The notes under the pieces: model-generated | The model's database searches: none | What the model was told of the DNA's origin: nothing | Seen by the model: only the letters and a program-made list of their open reading frames with translations | Position numbers and translations under genes: made by a program | Shown here: positions 8,252-17,489 of the stretch, in pieces | Numbering within the stretch: position 1 is the stretch's first letter | How the letters are laid out: every line of letters starts with the position of its first letter | Origin: Capnocytophaga sp. oral taxon 878 | GTDB taxonomy: Bacteria; Bacteroidota; Bacteroidia; Flavobacteriales; Flavobacteriaceae | Length of the DNA stretch: 64,000 nucleotides | Assembly: GCF_002999135.1 (NCBI RefSeq) | Contig: NZ_CP027229.1 | Location: forward strand, 2,703,501-2,767,500 | Direction of reading: 5' to 3'

Positions 8252-8911
8252 TTGCCTTCTTACAAAAAAATATTTGAAAATAACCGGCAATGGCTCGAGA
8301 TGCGCAAAGCCTCCGATCCTCATTTCTTTGAAAAACTTGCCGAAGACCAAAACCCCGATTACCTCTACATAGGCTGTTCCGATAGCCGCGTAGCTGCCGA
8401 AGAGCTTATGGGCGTCGGGCCTGGTAAAATATTCGTACATCGCAATATTGCCAACGTAGTCAATACCCTCGATATGAGCTCTGCCGCCGTAATACAATAC
8501 GCTGTCGAGCATCTCAATGTAAAGCATATTATAGTATGCGGCCATTATGATTGTGGCGGGGTCAAAGCCGCTATGCAAGCCAAAGACTATGGGCTGCTCA
8601 ACCCTTGGCTCCGAACCATTCGTGATGTCTATCGCCTATACCAAGAAGAACTCGATGCCATTCCCGATATAGAAGCCCGCCACCGCCGCTTGGTCGAGCT
8701 CAATGTCTTTGAACAGTGCTTTAATGTAACCAAAATGGCAGTAGTGCAAGAAAGCTACCTAAAATACCAAACCCCCGAGGTACACGGCTGGGTCTTTGAT
8801 ATCCATTCAGGCGAACTTATTGATTTACATATCGACTTTAAAGCCCTCTTACACAAAATACAACATATTTACGACCTTACAGGTCAAGAATGGTACCGCC
8901 CATCAAAATAA
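8252..8911 (+). CDS. beta-class carbonic anhydrase
   Basis: A 219-residue cytoplasmic zinc enzyme interconverting CO2 and bicarbonate. Zinc ligands are visible: C42 and D44 in CSDSR, and H98 and C101 in HYDCGG. The length and the FFEKLA/NPDYLYIG region match the E. coli Can group. The start is a TTG: an in-frame stop lies at 8237-8239 and no ATG or GTG occurs between that stop and conserved sequence. The gene follows the CDF gene by 26 nt and probably shares its mRNA. Co-expression of a zinc exporter and a zinc enzyme may be incidental. Confidence 0.93.
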   Translation: MPSYKKIFENNRQWLEMRKASDPHFFEKLAEDQNPDYLYIGCSDSRVAAEELMGVGPGKIFVHRNIANVVNTLDMSSAAVIQYAVEHLNVKHIIVCGHYDCGGVKAAMQAKDYGLLNPWLRTIRDVYRLYQEELDAIPDIEARHRRLVELNVFEQCFNVTKMAVVQESYLKYQTPEVHGWVFDIHSGELIDLHIDFKALLHKIQHIYDLTGQEWYRPSK

Positions 8912-8948
8912 AACCTTCTAAACTAACTGATGTAATGTAATTTAAACT

Positions 8949-9005
8949 ATGAAAATCGTATTTGAAGAGGAATCTTTAAAAGAATTATGTGAAAAATCAA
9001 AATGA
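8949..9005 (+). pseudogene. stub of a HigB-type toxin
   Basis: An 18-codon ORF beginning MKIVFEEESLKEL, which resembles the N-terminus of flavobacterial HigB/RelE-type toxins that precede HigA. It stops at 9003-9005. A full toxin would be about 90-110 residues, so everything after the first strand and helix is missing. The antitoxin start lies within this ORF in another frame. Assignment rests on 15 or so residues and on context. Confidence 0.5.
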
Positions 9006-9300
9006 AAATATAGTTCCTTTTGTTGCAACTCATCCTGGTGAGATACTTGCCGATGAAATAGAAGCAAGAGGACTTACAGAAAAAGAATTAGCAACTCAGC
9101 TAAAAGTTACCGATGCTTACTTAGAACTTATACTCAAAGGGCAAAATGAAGTAACTGAAGAGTTTGCTTTTCGCTTGGAAAAAGTATTGGGTATTCCAGT
9201 GCAGTTTTGGCTCGCTATGCAAGAAAACTATTACGAAGATACACGGCAGATAGAAGCCAAAACATATCAATTAACACATAACACTGTAACCCATACCTAA
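8989..9300 (+). CDS. higA: HigA-family antitoxin
   Basis: A 103-residue XRE-type DNA-binding antitoxin. The HPGEIL motif near residue 15 and the helix-turn-helix region (GLTEKELATQLKV, then YLELILKG) are diagnostic of HigA. LGIPVQFWLAMQ near residues 69-80 completes the family pattern. The best start is GTG at 8989, as no in-frame ATG precedes the HPGEIL region. The toxin that should sit upstream is reduced to an 18-codon stub, so this is an orphan antitoxin that could still regulate itself or neutralise another HigB. Confidence 0.85.
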   Translation: MKNQNENIVPFVATHPGEILADEIEARGLTEKELATQLKVTDAYLELILKGQNEVTEEFAFRLEKVLGIPVQFWLAMQENYYEDTRQIEAKTYQLTHNTVTHT

Positions 9301-9330
9301 AAACTAAACAAATTTAAAATTTTATAACTA

Positions 9331-10248
9331 ATGGAAGATTTTATTCTTTATTTCGTCATTTTTTTAGCAGTAGTATTCTTGCTATCCACTTTCTTTACAG
9401 TACGCCAGCAAACAGCCGTTTCTGTAGAGCGTTTTGGTAAATTCCAAAGCATTAGGCATTCAGGCTTGCAAATGAAAATCCCCGTGATTGATAAAATAGC
9501 AGCTCGTATCAGCCTCAAAATCCAACAGCTCGATGTAATTGTCGAAACCAAAACACTCGACGATGTATTTGTGAAAATTAAAGTATCAGTGCAATTCGTT
9601 GTAATTAAGGATAAGGTTTATGATGCTATCTATCGTTTGGAATACCCTCACGACCAAATTACCAGCTACGTGTTCGACGTTGTTCGTGCCGAAGTACCTA
9701 AAATGAAATTGGATGATGTATTCGTTAAAAAAGACGATATCGCTATTGCCGTAAAACGTGAAGTGCAAGAGTCTATGGAAACTTATGGGTATGACATCAT
9801 CAAAACCCTAGTAACCGATATAGATCCCGATGCTCAAGTAAAAGCCGCTATGAACCGTATCAATGCAGCCGAACGCGAAAAAGTAGCAGCTCAATACGAA
9901 GGAGATGCACAACGTATCTTAATAGTAGAAAAAGCTAAAGCCGAAGCCGAAAGCAAACGCCTACAAGGGCAAGGTATCGCCGATCAGCGCCGCGAAATAG
10001 CTCGCGGTTTGGTCGAAAGTGTCGATGTATTACAAAGGGTTGGCGTAAGCTCTCAAGAGGCTTCTGCCCTTATCGTAATTACTCAGCACTATGATACCCT
10101 CCAAGCAGTAGGCCAACAAACTAACAGTAATCTTATTTTACTCCCCAACTCACCCGAAGCAGGTAGTGATATGCTCAAAAATATGATTACCTCATTCACC
10201 GCTTCAGCTCAAATTGTTGAAAAAATAAAAGATTCTAACGAACAATAA
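9331..10248 (+). CDS. SPFH/band 7 membrane protein
   Basis: A 305-residue protein with one N-terminal membrane segment (residues about 5-22), then a stomatin/prohibitin/flotillin domain (VSVERFGKFQ through LVTDIDPD) and a long Ala/Glu-rich coiled coil (AAEREKVAAQYEGDAQR and onward). This architecture forms oligomeric membrane microdomain scaffolds, often linked to protease control (QmcA/HflK class). No NfeD partner is adjacent. It sits alone between the antitoxin and pheT. The family is certain, the cellular role unknown. Confidence 0.9.
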   Translation: MEDFILYFVIFLAVVFLLSTFFTVRQQTAVSVERFGKFQSIRHSGLQMKIPVIDKIAARISLKIQQLDVIVETKTLDDVFVKIKVSVQFVVIKDKVYDAIYRLEYPHDQITSYVFDVVRAEVPKMKLDDVFVKKDDIAIAVKREVQESMETYGYDIIKTLVTDIDPDAQVKAAMNRINAAEREKVAAQYEGDAQRILIVEKAKAEAESKRLQGQGIADQRREIARGLVESVDVLQRVGVSSQEASALIVITQHYDTLQAVGQQTNSNLILLPNSPEAGSDMLKNMITSFTASAQIVEKIKDSNEQ

Positions 10249-10281
10249 CCTAAGGGCGAAGGCATTTCCCCAATGAGTGAA

Positions 10282-10344
10282 TTTGCCAATTAGCGAAATT
10301 GCTAATTGGCAAATTTGCTAATTGGCAAATTATTTGTACTTTTG
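10282..10344 (+). promoter_or_regulatory. pheT promoter merged with an inverted repeat
   Basis: TTTGCCAATTAGC (10282-10294) and GCTAATTGGCAAA (10301-10313) form a perfect 13-bp inverted repeat with a 6-nt loop. GCTAATTGGCAAA occurs again directly at 10317-10329. The promoter TTTG (10314-10317), N19, TACTTTTG (10337-10344) starts at the end of the second arm, and its spacer contains the third copy. This arrangement suits an operator controlling pheT, or a short hairpin ending the upstream transcript. Confidence 0.8.
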
Positions 10345-10380
10345 CACCGCGAAATTAAGTGAAAAAACTAAAGAACAACT

Positions 10381-12813
10381 ATGAAAATATCCTATAACTG
10401 GTTGAAACAATATTTGAAGTTAGACCTCCCTGCCGAAGAAACAGGCATTATCCTTACCGATCTCGGCTTAGAAGTAGAGGGTATTGAACCCTATGAAAGT
10501 GTTAAAGGAGGACTCAAAGGCGTAGTAGTAGGACACGTGTTAGAATGTGAAAAACACCCCAACGCCGATAAACTCAAAATTACCAAAGTGGATGTAGGTG
10601 CCGAGGCACCTTTGCAAATAGTATGCGGTGCTCCCAATGTAGCACAAGGACAAAAAGTACCCGTAGCTACCATCGGCACAGTACTATATGATAAAGAAGG
10701 TAACCCCTTTGAAATTAAAAAAGGAAAAATACGTGGCGAAGAAAGCTACGGTATGATTTGCGCTGAAGACGAACTCGGCTTGGGCGAAAGTCACGATGGT
10801 ATTATGGTACTTGATGATAAATACCCTGTGGGTACTCCTTGCTGTAAGGTCTTTGAGGTCGAAACCGATGAGGTGTTTGAAATAGGTCTTACCCCCAACC
10901 GTGCCGATGCTATGAGCCATTATGGGGTAGCTCGTGATCTCCGTGCTGGCTTAATACAAAGAGGTACTCAGCTGGAACTTATCACCCCTTCAGTAACCAA
11001 ATTCCATGTCGATAACCGCTCTGGTAAAGTCGATATCGAAGTAACCGATAAAAAACTTGTTCCACGTTACACTGGGGTAACCATTAGTAACCTGCGCGTA
11101 ACCGAATCTCCAGCTTGGCTGCAAAACCGCTTGAAAGCTATAGGTATCACTCCCAAAAATAATGTAGTCGATGCTACTAATTATGTGCTACACGCTTTAG
11201 GACAACCACTACACGCTTTTGATGCCGATCATATAATAGGACGAAAAATAGTAGTAAAAACAGCCGAAGAAGGAGCTAAGTTCACCACTCTTGATGGGGT
11301 ACAACGCATCCTTAGTAGTGAGGACATAATGATTTGCGATGCCGAAAAACCTTTGTGCATAGCAGGGGTGTTAGGCGGAGAAAATTCAGGTGTGAGCTAC
11401 TCTACTCGCAATGTGTTTCTAGAAAGTGCCTACTTTGATCCTGTAGCAGTACGCAAAACGGCCAAACGTCACAGCATCAGTACCGATGCTTCATACCGTT
11501 TTGAACGTGGTATCAATATCGAAGACTGTAAGTATGCCTTAATGTATGCTGCAGTACTTATTGAAAATATAGCAGGGGGTGTCATCTCTTCTGATGTGAT
11601 TGATTTCTATCCTAAAAAGATAGAAGATTTTCAGGTGTTCCTTGCTTTTGATAAAGTAGATAAACTCATTGGGCAGAAAATACCTCATGATACTATTAAG
11701 TCAATATTGCACTCACTTGATATTAAGGTGAATTCACTTACCGAACGCGGTTTGGGCTTAGTCATTCCTTCTTATAGGGTCGATGTACAACGTGAGGCTG
11801 ATGTAATTGAGGAAATATTGCGTATCTACGGATATAATAACATTAGTTTTTCCGAAAAAATTAATGCTTCTATGTCCCACTCTAGCAAGTATGATGATCA
11901 TAATGTGCAGAATGTAGTAGCTACCCAGCTTATAGGGCAGGGCTTTACCGAGATAATGACCAATAGTTTGGTCTCCGAAAAAGAGATCACTACCTATACA
12001 CAGCAGCCCGAAACAGCAGTGAAGTTACTTAACCCTCTAAGTGCCGATTTGGGGTATATGCGCAAAAACTTGCTCTTCTCTGGTTTGGAAGTAATAGCTT
12101 ATAATAACAACCGTAAGCGCACCGATTTAAAGTTGTTTGAATTTGGTAAGAACTATCACTTCACCGAAGGTAAATATACCGAAAGTAAGCACTTAGCTAT
12201 TTACCTCACAGGTAATACTCAGTCAGAGCATTGGGGGGCAACAGCTCAAAAAACTACTTTCTTCCAATTAAAAGGAGTAGTCGAAACTCTCTTTGAACGT
12301 TTAGGTCTTAAAGATATTAAAGCCCTACCTCTTGAAGAGAATGATGCAATAGCTTCCGAAGGGTTCCGTTGGCAGTTAGGCGATACTCTTATAGGTACTA
12401 TAGGGGTGGTTAAAGGTAAAGTACTCAAAAACTTTTCTATAAAGCAAGAAGTCCTCGTAGCCGATCTTAATTGGGAAGTAATACTACACCAGGTACAAGA
12501 TCATAAGGTGATTTATAAAGAGATTGCCAAATATCCCGAAGTACGCCGTGATTTAGCTCTTTTGTTAGATGAAAAGGTAACTTTTGCCGATTTGTATAAA
12601 GTAGCGCTAAGTGCTGAAAAAGATATTCTAAAAAGCATCAACCTATTTGATGTATATCAGGGTGATAAATTACCACAAGGTAAGAAAAGCTATGCCGTAA
12701 GCTTCGTGCTGCAGGACGAGAAGAAAACCCTTACCGATAAACAAATAGACAAAACAATGCAGCGCCTACAAACAGCTTTTGAAAGCCAGTTAGGAGCAGC
12801 ACTACGTGATTAA
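10381..12813 (+). CDS. pheT: phenylalanyl-tRNA synthetase beta subunit
   Basis: The 810-residue beta chain of the cytoplasmic alpha2-beta2 enzyme that charges tRNA-Phe. Domain order is as expected: an N-terminal EMAP/tRNA-binding-like domain (about residues 40-155, with HPNADKL and VCGAPN), the B3/B4 editing region (GLTPNRADAMSH near 165 and VDATNYVLHALGQPLHAFD near 265), B5, and a C-terminal ferredoxin-like anticodon-binding domain (YPEVRRDLALL onward). Length is standard. pheS is not in the window, so the two subunits are encoded apart, as is common in this phylum. It has its own promoter and is followed by an intrinsic terminator. Confidence 0.97.
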   Translation: MKISYNWLKQYLKLDLPAEETGIILTDLGLEVEGIEPYESVKGGLKGVVVGHVLECEKHPNADKLKITKVDVGAEAPLQIVCGAPNVAQGQKVPVATIGTVLYDKEGNPFEIKKGKIRGEESYGMICAEDELGLGESHDGIMVLDDKYPVGTPCCKVFEVETDEVFEIGLTPNRADAMSHYGVARDLRAGLIQRGTQLELITPSVTKFHVDNRSGKVDIEVTDKKLVPRYTGVTISNLRVTESPAWLQNRLKAIGITPKNNVVDATNYVLHALGQPLHAFDADHIIGRKIVVKTAEEGAKFTTLDGVQRILSSEDIMICDAEKPLCIAGVLGGENSGVSYSTRNVFLESAYFDPVAVRKTAKRHSISTDASYRFERGINIEDCKYALMYAAVLIENIAGGVISSDVIDFYPKKIEDFQVFLAFDKVDKLIGQKIPHDTIKSILHSLDIKVNSLTERGLGLVIPSYRVDVQREADVIEEILRIYGYNNISFSEKINASMSHSSKYDDHNVQNVVATQLIGQGFTEIMTNSLVSEKEITTYTQQPETAVKLLNPLSADLGYMRKNLLFSGLEVIAYNNNRKRTDLKLFEFGKNYHFTEGKYTESKHLAIYLTGNTQSEHWGATAQKTTFFQLKGVVETLFERLGLKDIKALPLEENDAIASEGFRWQLGDTLIGTIGVVKGKVLKNFSIKQEVLVADLNWEVILHQVQDHKVIYKEIAKYPEVRRDLALLLDEKVTFADLYKVALSAEKDILKSINLFDVYQGDKLPQGKKSYAVSFVLQDEKKTLTDKQIDKTMQRLQTAFESQLGAALRD

Positions 12814-12832
12814 ATAACGTAGTCAGATAACT

Positions 12833-12882
12833 AAAATGGTTAATAGACTGACATTCATTCAGTTTATTAACCATTTTTTTAA
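12833..12882 (+). terminator. intrinsic terminator after pheT
   Basis: AAAATGGTTAATA (12833-12845) pairs perfectly with TATTAACCATTTT (12865-12877). An inner ACTGA/TCAGT stem adds to it. The hairpin runs into a T-tract at 12874-12880. Confidence 0.88.
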
Positions 12883-13144
12883 TGCTCTTATACTATCTGT
12901 GTAATTCATAAACTGTCTTTTCCACAAGCAGAAGGTGTCTTTGTAATTAAGTAATGTAACATTCAATAATTATTTTGTTATATTTGTAACAAAAGTAAGA
13001 AACCTTATTGTAATTAGGCGTTTTATTTTACTTTACTGATAATCAGTGGTTTTTATAAAAATGAACAAGGGATAAAAGCAGTCTGTATTGTTGCATTATT
13101 GCCTAACTTTCAGTCAGTAACAATAAAAAAATATTTCTTTTTTC
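12883..13144. other. AT-rich region upstream of the ribosomal cluster
   Basis: No ORF is supported. It holds a small TTTTGTTA/TAACAAAA hairpin at about 12973-12994 and the near-palindrome ACTGATAATCAGT at 13035-13047. An 11-nt core of the latter recurs upstream of the rpmJ promoter (27436-27446). Confidence 0.55.
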
Positions 13145-13175
13145 TTTGTCAGTTCAAAATAAAGTTGTACTTTTG
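13145..13175 (+). promoter_or_regulatory. rpsL (str/S10) operon promoter
   Basis: TTTG (13145-13148), exactly 19 nt, then TACTTTTG (13168-13175): a full match to the Bacteroidota consensus. About 140 nt of leader separates it from the rpsL ATG. Confidence 0.85.
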
Positions 13176-13320
13176 CACCCGATTTAGATGAGAAGCGTTT
13201 GGAGCTAATAGTAGAAAATAGTGTAAAATAATAAGTAGCACTTAATTCTGTCGTTTAAACTCCACTGCTTGAGAGCTAAACAAGTAAACAAATTAAATTA
13301 AATATATAGTATTGTAAATT

Positions 13321-13734
13321 ATGCCAACAATTTCACAATTAGTACGAAAAGGAAGAACCAGAATTACCAAGAAGAGTAAATCGGTTGCTTTGGATTCGTG
13401 CCCACAACGCCGAGGTGTATGTACACGTGTGTATACCACAACGCCTAAAAAACCGAACTCAGCAATGCGTAAAGTAGCGCGTGTTCGTTTAACAAATGGC
13501 AACGAGGTGAACGCCTACATACCAGGTGAGGGACACAACCTTCAAGAGCACTCGATAGTATTGGTACGAGGCGGAAGGGTGAAAGATTTGCCAGGTGTTA
13601 GATACCACATTGTGCGTGGTGCTTTGGATACTGCCGGAGTAGCTGGTAGAACACAACGCCGCTCTAAATACGGTGCTAAACGCCCTAAACCAGGTCAAGC
13701 CGCTGCTGCACCAGCTAAAGGTAAGAAAAAGTAA
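13321..13734 (+). CDS. rpsL: 30S ribosomal protein S12
   Basis: A 137-residue decoding-centre protein. The conserved TPKKPNSA loop carries the wild-type lysine at position 43 (a lysine usually changed in streptomycin-resistant mutants). [13 protein letters not shown] near residue 85 is also intact. A lysine- and alanine-rich tail extends the C-terminus beyond E. coli S12. It is the first gene of the cluster, preceded by a strong promoter and a 140-nt leader. No Shine-Dalgarno is seen; the A/T-rich sequence before the ATG is normal for this phylum. Confidence 0.98.
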   Translation: MPTISQLVRKGRTRITKKSKSVALDSCPQRRGVCTRVYTTTPKKPNSAMRKVARVRLTNGNEVNAYIPGEGHNLQEHSIVLVRGGRVKDLPGVRYHIVRGALDTAGVAGRTQRRSKYGAKRPKPGQAAAAPAKGKKK

Positions 13735-13766
13735 TTTAACACACAAAATCTTTTAACTGAAAAGAA

Positions 13767-14243
13767 ATGAGAAAAAGACAGGCTAAAAAACGCCCCCTGT
13801 TACCAGATCCAAAGTTTAATGACCAGTTGGTTACACGTTTCGTGAATAACTTGATGTGGGATGGTAAAAAATCGGTGGCTTTTAAAGTGTTTTATGATGC
13901 GTTAGATATCGTAGAACAAAAGAAAAATAATGACGAGAAGACTTCGTTAGAGGTTTGGAAGGATGCTCTTACTAATGTAATGCCTCACGTGGAGGTGCGC
14001 TCACGCCGAGTAGGAGGTGCTACTTTCCAAATCCCAATGCAAATCCGTCCTGACCGCAAAGTGTCAATGGCTATGAAATGGCTTATCGGTTATGCACGTA
14101 AACGCAACGAGAAATCTATGGCTCAAAAATTAGCAGCTGAAATTATCGCCGCTTCAAAAGAAGAAGGTGCAGCTGTGAAAAAGAAAATGGATACGCACCG
14201 TATGGCAGAAGCTAACAAAGCGTTCTCACACTTTAGATTTTAA
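13767..14243 (+). CDS. rpsG: 30S ribosomal protein S7
   Basis: A 158-residue primary 16S rRNA-binding protein of the 30S head. MRKRQAKKR at the start and the GGATFQIP and [12 protein letters not shown] segments are typical. It starts 33 nt after rpsL and ends 8 nt before fusA, in the canonical str order. Confidence 0.98.
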   Translation: MRKRQAKKRPLLPDPKFNDQLVTRFVNNLMWDGKKSVAFKVFYDALDIVEQKKNNDEKTSLEVWKDALTNVMPHVEVRSRRVGGATFQIPMQIRPDRKVSMAMKWLIGYARKRNEKSMAQKLAAEIIAASKEEGAAVKKKMDTHRMAEANKAFSHFRF

Positions 14244-14251
14244 TTAAACCG

Positions 14252-16372
14252 ATGAGTAGAGATTTAAAATATACAAGAAACATAGGTATTGCCGCTCACA
14301 TTGATGCGGGCAAAACCACCACTACTGAACGTATTCTATTCTATACAGGTAAAACCCACAAAATTGGTGAAGTACACGATGGAGCTTCAACAATGGACTG
14401 GATGGAGCAAGAAGCTGAACGCGGTATCACTATCCAATCAGCTGCTACTACTTGTAAATGGAATTTCCCTACCGAAAATGGTAAACCTACTGCCGATGCT
14501 AAAGAGTATCACTTCAACATTATCGATACTCCCGGTCACGTAGACTTTACAGTCGAAGTAAACCGCTCTCTACGCGTGCTTGACGGATTGGTATTCCTTT
14601 TCTCGGCTGTAGACGGAGTAGAGCCTCAGTCAGAAACTAACTGGCGTTTGGCTGATAACTACAAAGTGCCACGTATTGGTTTCGTAAACAAAATGGACCG
14701 CCAAGGTGCGAACTTCCTTAATGTTTGTAACCAAGTAAAGGAAATGCTTAAATCAAACGCTGTGCCTATCGTATTACCTATCGGTGATGAGGCTGACTTT
14801 AAAGGTGTAGTAGATTTGATTAAAAACCGTGCTATCGTATGGCACGAAGAAAACTCAGGTTCTACTTTTGACGTAGTAGAGATACCTGAAGAAATGAAAG
14901 AAGACGTAACTAAATACCGCGCACAACTTATTGAAGAAGTAGCAGGTTATGACGAAGGTCTTCTTGAAAAATTTATGGAAGATGAACACTCTATTACAGA
15001 GGATGAAATACACAAAGCATTACGTGCAGCTGTAATGGATATGGCAATTATCCCAATGGTATGCGGTTCTTCTTTCAAAAATAAAGGGGTGCAATTTATG
15101 CTTGATGCAGTATGCCGTTATTTACCTTCACCACTTGACAAAGAAGCTATTGAGGGTACTAACCCCGATACTGGTGAAGTAGCGTTGCGCAAACCATCAG
15201 TTGATGCTCCTTTCTCAGCGTTGGCATTTAAGATTGCTACCGACCCTTATGTAGGACGTTTAGCTTTCTTCCGCGCTTACTCAGGTCACTTAGATGCAGG
15301 TTCTTACGTGTTGAATACACGTTCTGGTAATAAAGAGCGTATCTCTCGTATCTACCAAATGCACGCTAACAAGCAAAACCCTATCGAATATATTGAAGCA
15401 GGTGATATAGGGGCAGCAGTAGGATTTAAAGATATCAAAACAGGTGATACTCTTTGCGATGAGAAATATCCTATCGTACTTGAAAGTATGGTATTCCCTG
15501 ACCCTGTGATTGGTATTGCAGTAGAACCTAAAACAAAAGCTGACGTTGATAAATTAGGTATGGCATTGGCTAAATTAGCTGAAGAAGACCCAACCTTCCA
15601 AGTGAAGACAGACCAAGCTTCTGGACAAACTATCATCTCAGGAATGGGTGAGTTACACTTGGATATCATTGTAGACCGTTTGAAACGTGAGTTCAAGGTA
15701 GAAGTGAACCAAGGTCAACCACAAGTAGAGTACAAAGAGGCTATTACTGGTAAAGCCGACCACCGCGAAGTCTACAAAAAACAAACAGGTGGACGTGGTA
15801 AGTTTGCTGACATTGTATTCCGTATGGAACCAGCAGAAGAAGGTAAAGTAGGCTTAGAATTTGTGAATGAAATCAAAGGTGGTAACATTCCTAAAGAATA
15901 TATCCCATCAGTAGAAAAAGGTTTCAAAGAAGCAATGAAGAGCGGACCTTTGGCAGGATTTGAAATGGATGCAATGAAGATAGTTCTTCTTGATGGATCA
16001 TTCCACCCTGTAGACTCTGACTCATTATCATTTGAGTTAGCAGCTAAGTTAGGTTACAAGGAAGCTGCTCGTGCTGCAAAAGCAGTATTGATGGAACCAA
16101 TTATGAAATTGGAAGTTATCACTCCAGAAGAAAATATGGGTGATATAGTAGGTGACTTGAACCGCCGTCGTGGACAAGTAAACAATATGGATGACCGTAA
16201 CGGTGCTAAAGTTATTAAAGCATTCGTTCCGCTATCAGAAATGTTTGGTTATGTAACATCATTGCGTACCCTTTCATCAGGACGAGCTACTTCGGTAATG
16301 GAGTTTTCACACTATGCTGAAACACCATCGAATATCGCAGAGGAAGTAATTAAAAACGCCAGAGGCAACTAA
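14252..16372 (+). CDS. fusA: translation elongation factor G
   Basis: A 706-residue GTPase driving ribosomal translocation. G-domain motifs are present: AHIDAGKT (residues 15-22), the RGIT switch, DTPGH and NKMD. The remaining domains follow ([20 protein letters not shown], then [26 protein letters not shown]). It lies between rpsG and rpsJ; tuf is not here. Confidence 0.98.
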   Translation: MSRDLKYTRNIGIAAHIDAGKTTTTERILFYTGKTHKIGEVHDGASTMDWMEQEAERGITIQSAATTCKWNFPTENGKPTADAKEYHFNIIDTPGHVDFTVEVNRSLRVLDGLVFLFSAVDGVEPQSETNWRLADNYKVPRIGFVNKMDRQGANFLNVCNQVKEMLKSNAVPIVLPIGDEADFKGVVDLIKNRAIVWHEENSGSTFDVVEIPEEMKEDVTKYRAQLIEEVAGYDEGLLEKFMEDEHSITEDEIHKALRAAVMDMAIIPMVCGSSFKNKGVQFMLDAVCRYLPSPLDKEAIEGTNPDTGEVALRKPSVDAPFSALAFKIATDPYVGRLAFFRAYSGHLDAGSYVLNTRSGNKERISRIYQMHANKQNPIEYIEAGDIGAAVGFKDIKTGDTLCDEKYPIVLESMVFPDPVIGIAVEPKTKADVDKLGMALAKLAEEDPTFQVKTDQASGQTIISGMGELHLDIIVDRLKREFKVEVNQGQPQVEYKEAITGKADHREVYKKQTGGRGKFADIVFRMEPAEEGKVGLEFVNEIKGGNIPKEYIPSVEKGFKEAMKSGPLAGFEMDAMKIVLLDGSFHPVDSDSLSFELAAKLGYKEAARAAKAVLMEPIMKLEVITPEENMGDIVGDLNRRRGQVNNMDDRNGAKVIKAFVPLSEMFGYVTSLRTLSSGRATSVMEFSHYAETPSNIAEEVIKNARGN

Positions 16373-16384
16373 ATTAGTAAGCAA

Positions 16385-16696
16385 ATGAGTAATCAACAAA
16401 AAATAAGAATCAAGTTAAAGTCTTACGACCATAACTTAGTAGATAAATCAGCTGAAAAGATTGTTAAAACAGTGAAAGCAGCTGGTGCAGTAGTAGTAGG
16501 ACCTATTCCACTACCTACACATAAAAAAATCTTTACTGTTCTACGCTCACCTCACGTGAATAAAAAAGCACGTGAACAGTTCCAACTGAGCTCACACAAG
16601 CGTTTGCTTGATATTTACAGCTCATCATCAAAAACTATTGATGCTTTGATGAAATTGGAATTGCCAAGTGGTGTAGATGTAGACATCAAAGTGTGA
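16385..16696 (+). CDS. rpsJ: 30S ribosomal protein S10
   Basis: A 103-residue protein of the 30S head and transcription antitermination partner (NusE). [10 protein letters not shown] at the N-terminus and the GPIPLPT loop are diagnostic. It starts 12 nt after fusA, joining the str and S10 blocks into one run. A 175-nt gap with a hairpin separates it from rplC. Confidence 0.98.
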   Translation: MSNQQKIRIKLKSYDHNLVDKSAEKIVKTVKAAGAVVVGPIPLPTHKKIFTVLRSPHVNKKAREQFQLSSHKRLLDIYSSSSKTIDALMKLELPSGVDVDIKV

Positions 16697-16744
16697 TAAC
16701 TTTGCTAAAATGTCCCGAAACTGTGGGTTAGGGAAAAACGGATA

Positions 16745-16797
16745 AAAATGGTTCAGGGTTAAAAAGCTCAAAGCATTTTTTGACCCTGAAACATTTT
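16745..16797 (+). terminator. long hairpin between rpsJ and rplC
   Basis: Left arm 16745-16765 and right arm 16776-16797 pair over about 21 bp with one mismatch and one G-T wobble (core TTCAGGGT/ACCCTGAA). The 3' arm ends in TTTT. It could act as a partial terminator, an attenuator or an mRNA processing site within the cluster. No clear promoter follows before rplC. Confidence 0.6.
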
Positions 16798-16871
16798 AAT
16801 AATTAACAATTAAAAAATTGGTAATTATTAGTTCAAATAAGTAATAACTTTAATAACAAATATTTAATTTT

Positions 16872-17489
16872 ATGTCTGGGTTAATTGGAAAAAAAGTAGG
16901 CATGACCAGCATTTTCGATGAGAATGGAAAAAATGTTCCTTGCACCATCATAGAAGCAGGTCCTTGCGTAGTTACCCAAGTCAGAACCAAAGAGGTTGAT
17001 GGCTATGAAGCGCTTCAACTTGGTTTCGATGACAAAGCAGAAAAACGAGCTACCAAAGCAGAGCTTGGTCACTTTAAAAAAGCTGGTACTGCTCCTAAAA
17101 AAAGAGTCGTTGAGTTCCAAGGATTTGAAGACACTTACAAATTAGGTGATACTATCACCGTTGATTATTTTACCGAAGGAGAGTTTGTAGATGTTACAGG
17201 TATCTCAAAAGGTAAAGGATTCCAAGGGGTTGTTCGTCGCCACGGATTTGGTGGTGTAGGACAAACTACTCACGGGCAACACAACCGCCTAAGAGCTCCA
17301 GGATCAGTAGGTGCTTCATCATACCCTTCACGCGTGTTTAAAGGAATGCGTATGGCGGGCAGAATGGGCGCAGAAAAGGTAACAGTACAAAACTTAAAAG
17401 TATTGAAAGTGGTTGCTGAGAAAAATCTTTTAGTAGTAAAAGGTTGTATTCCAGGTCACAAAAATGCTTACGTAACTATTCACAAATAA
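16872..17489 (+). CDS. rplC: 50S ribosomal protein L3
   Basis: A 205-residue protein near the peptidyl transferase centre. [10 protein letters not shown] at the start and the [10 protein letters not shown] and [11 protein letters not shown] loops are characteristic. Its TAA shares a base with the rplD ATG (TAATG), so translation is coupled. Confidence 0.98.
   Translation: MSGLIGKKVGMTSIFDENGKNVPCTIIEAGPCVVTQVRTKEVDGYEALQLGFDDKAEKRATKAELGHFKKAGTAPKKRVVEFQGFEDTYKLGDTITVDYFTEGEFVDVTGISKGKGFQGVVRRHGFGGVGQTTHGQHNRLRAPGSVGASSYPSRVFKGMRMAGRMGAEKVTVQNLKVLKVVAEKNLLVVKGCIPGHKNAYVTIHK

Noticed and set aside
12979-12986. TATATTTG as a second promoter before rpsL
   Set aside because: It matches TAnnTTTG but no TTG is found 17-24 nt upstream; it is part of a small hairpin.
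17444-17488. Longer start for rplD
   Set aside because: The extension lies wholly inside rplC; the coupled ATG at 17489 gives the conserved N-terminus.
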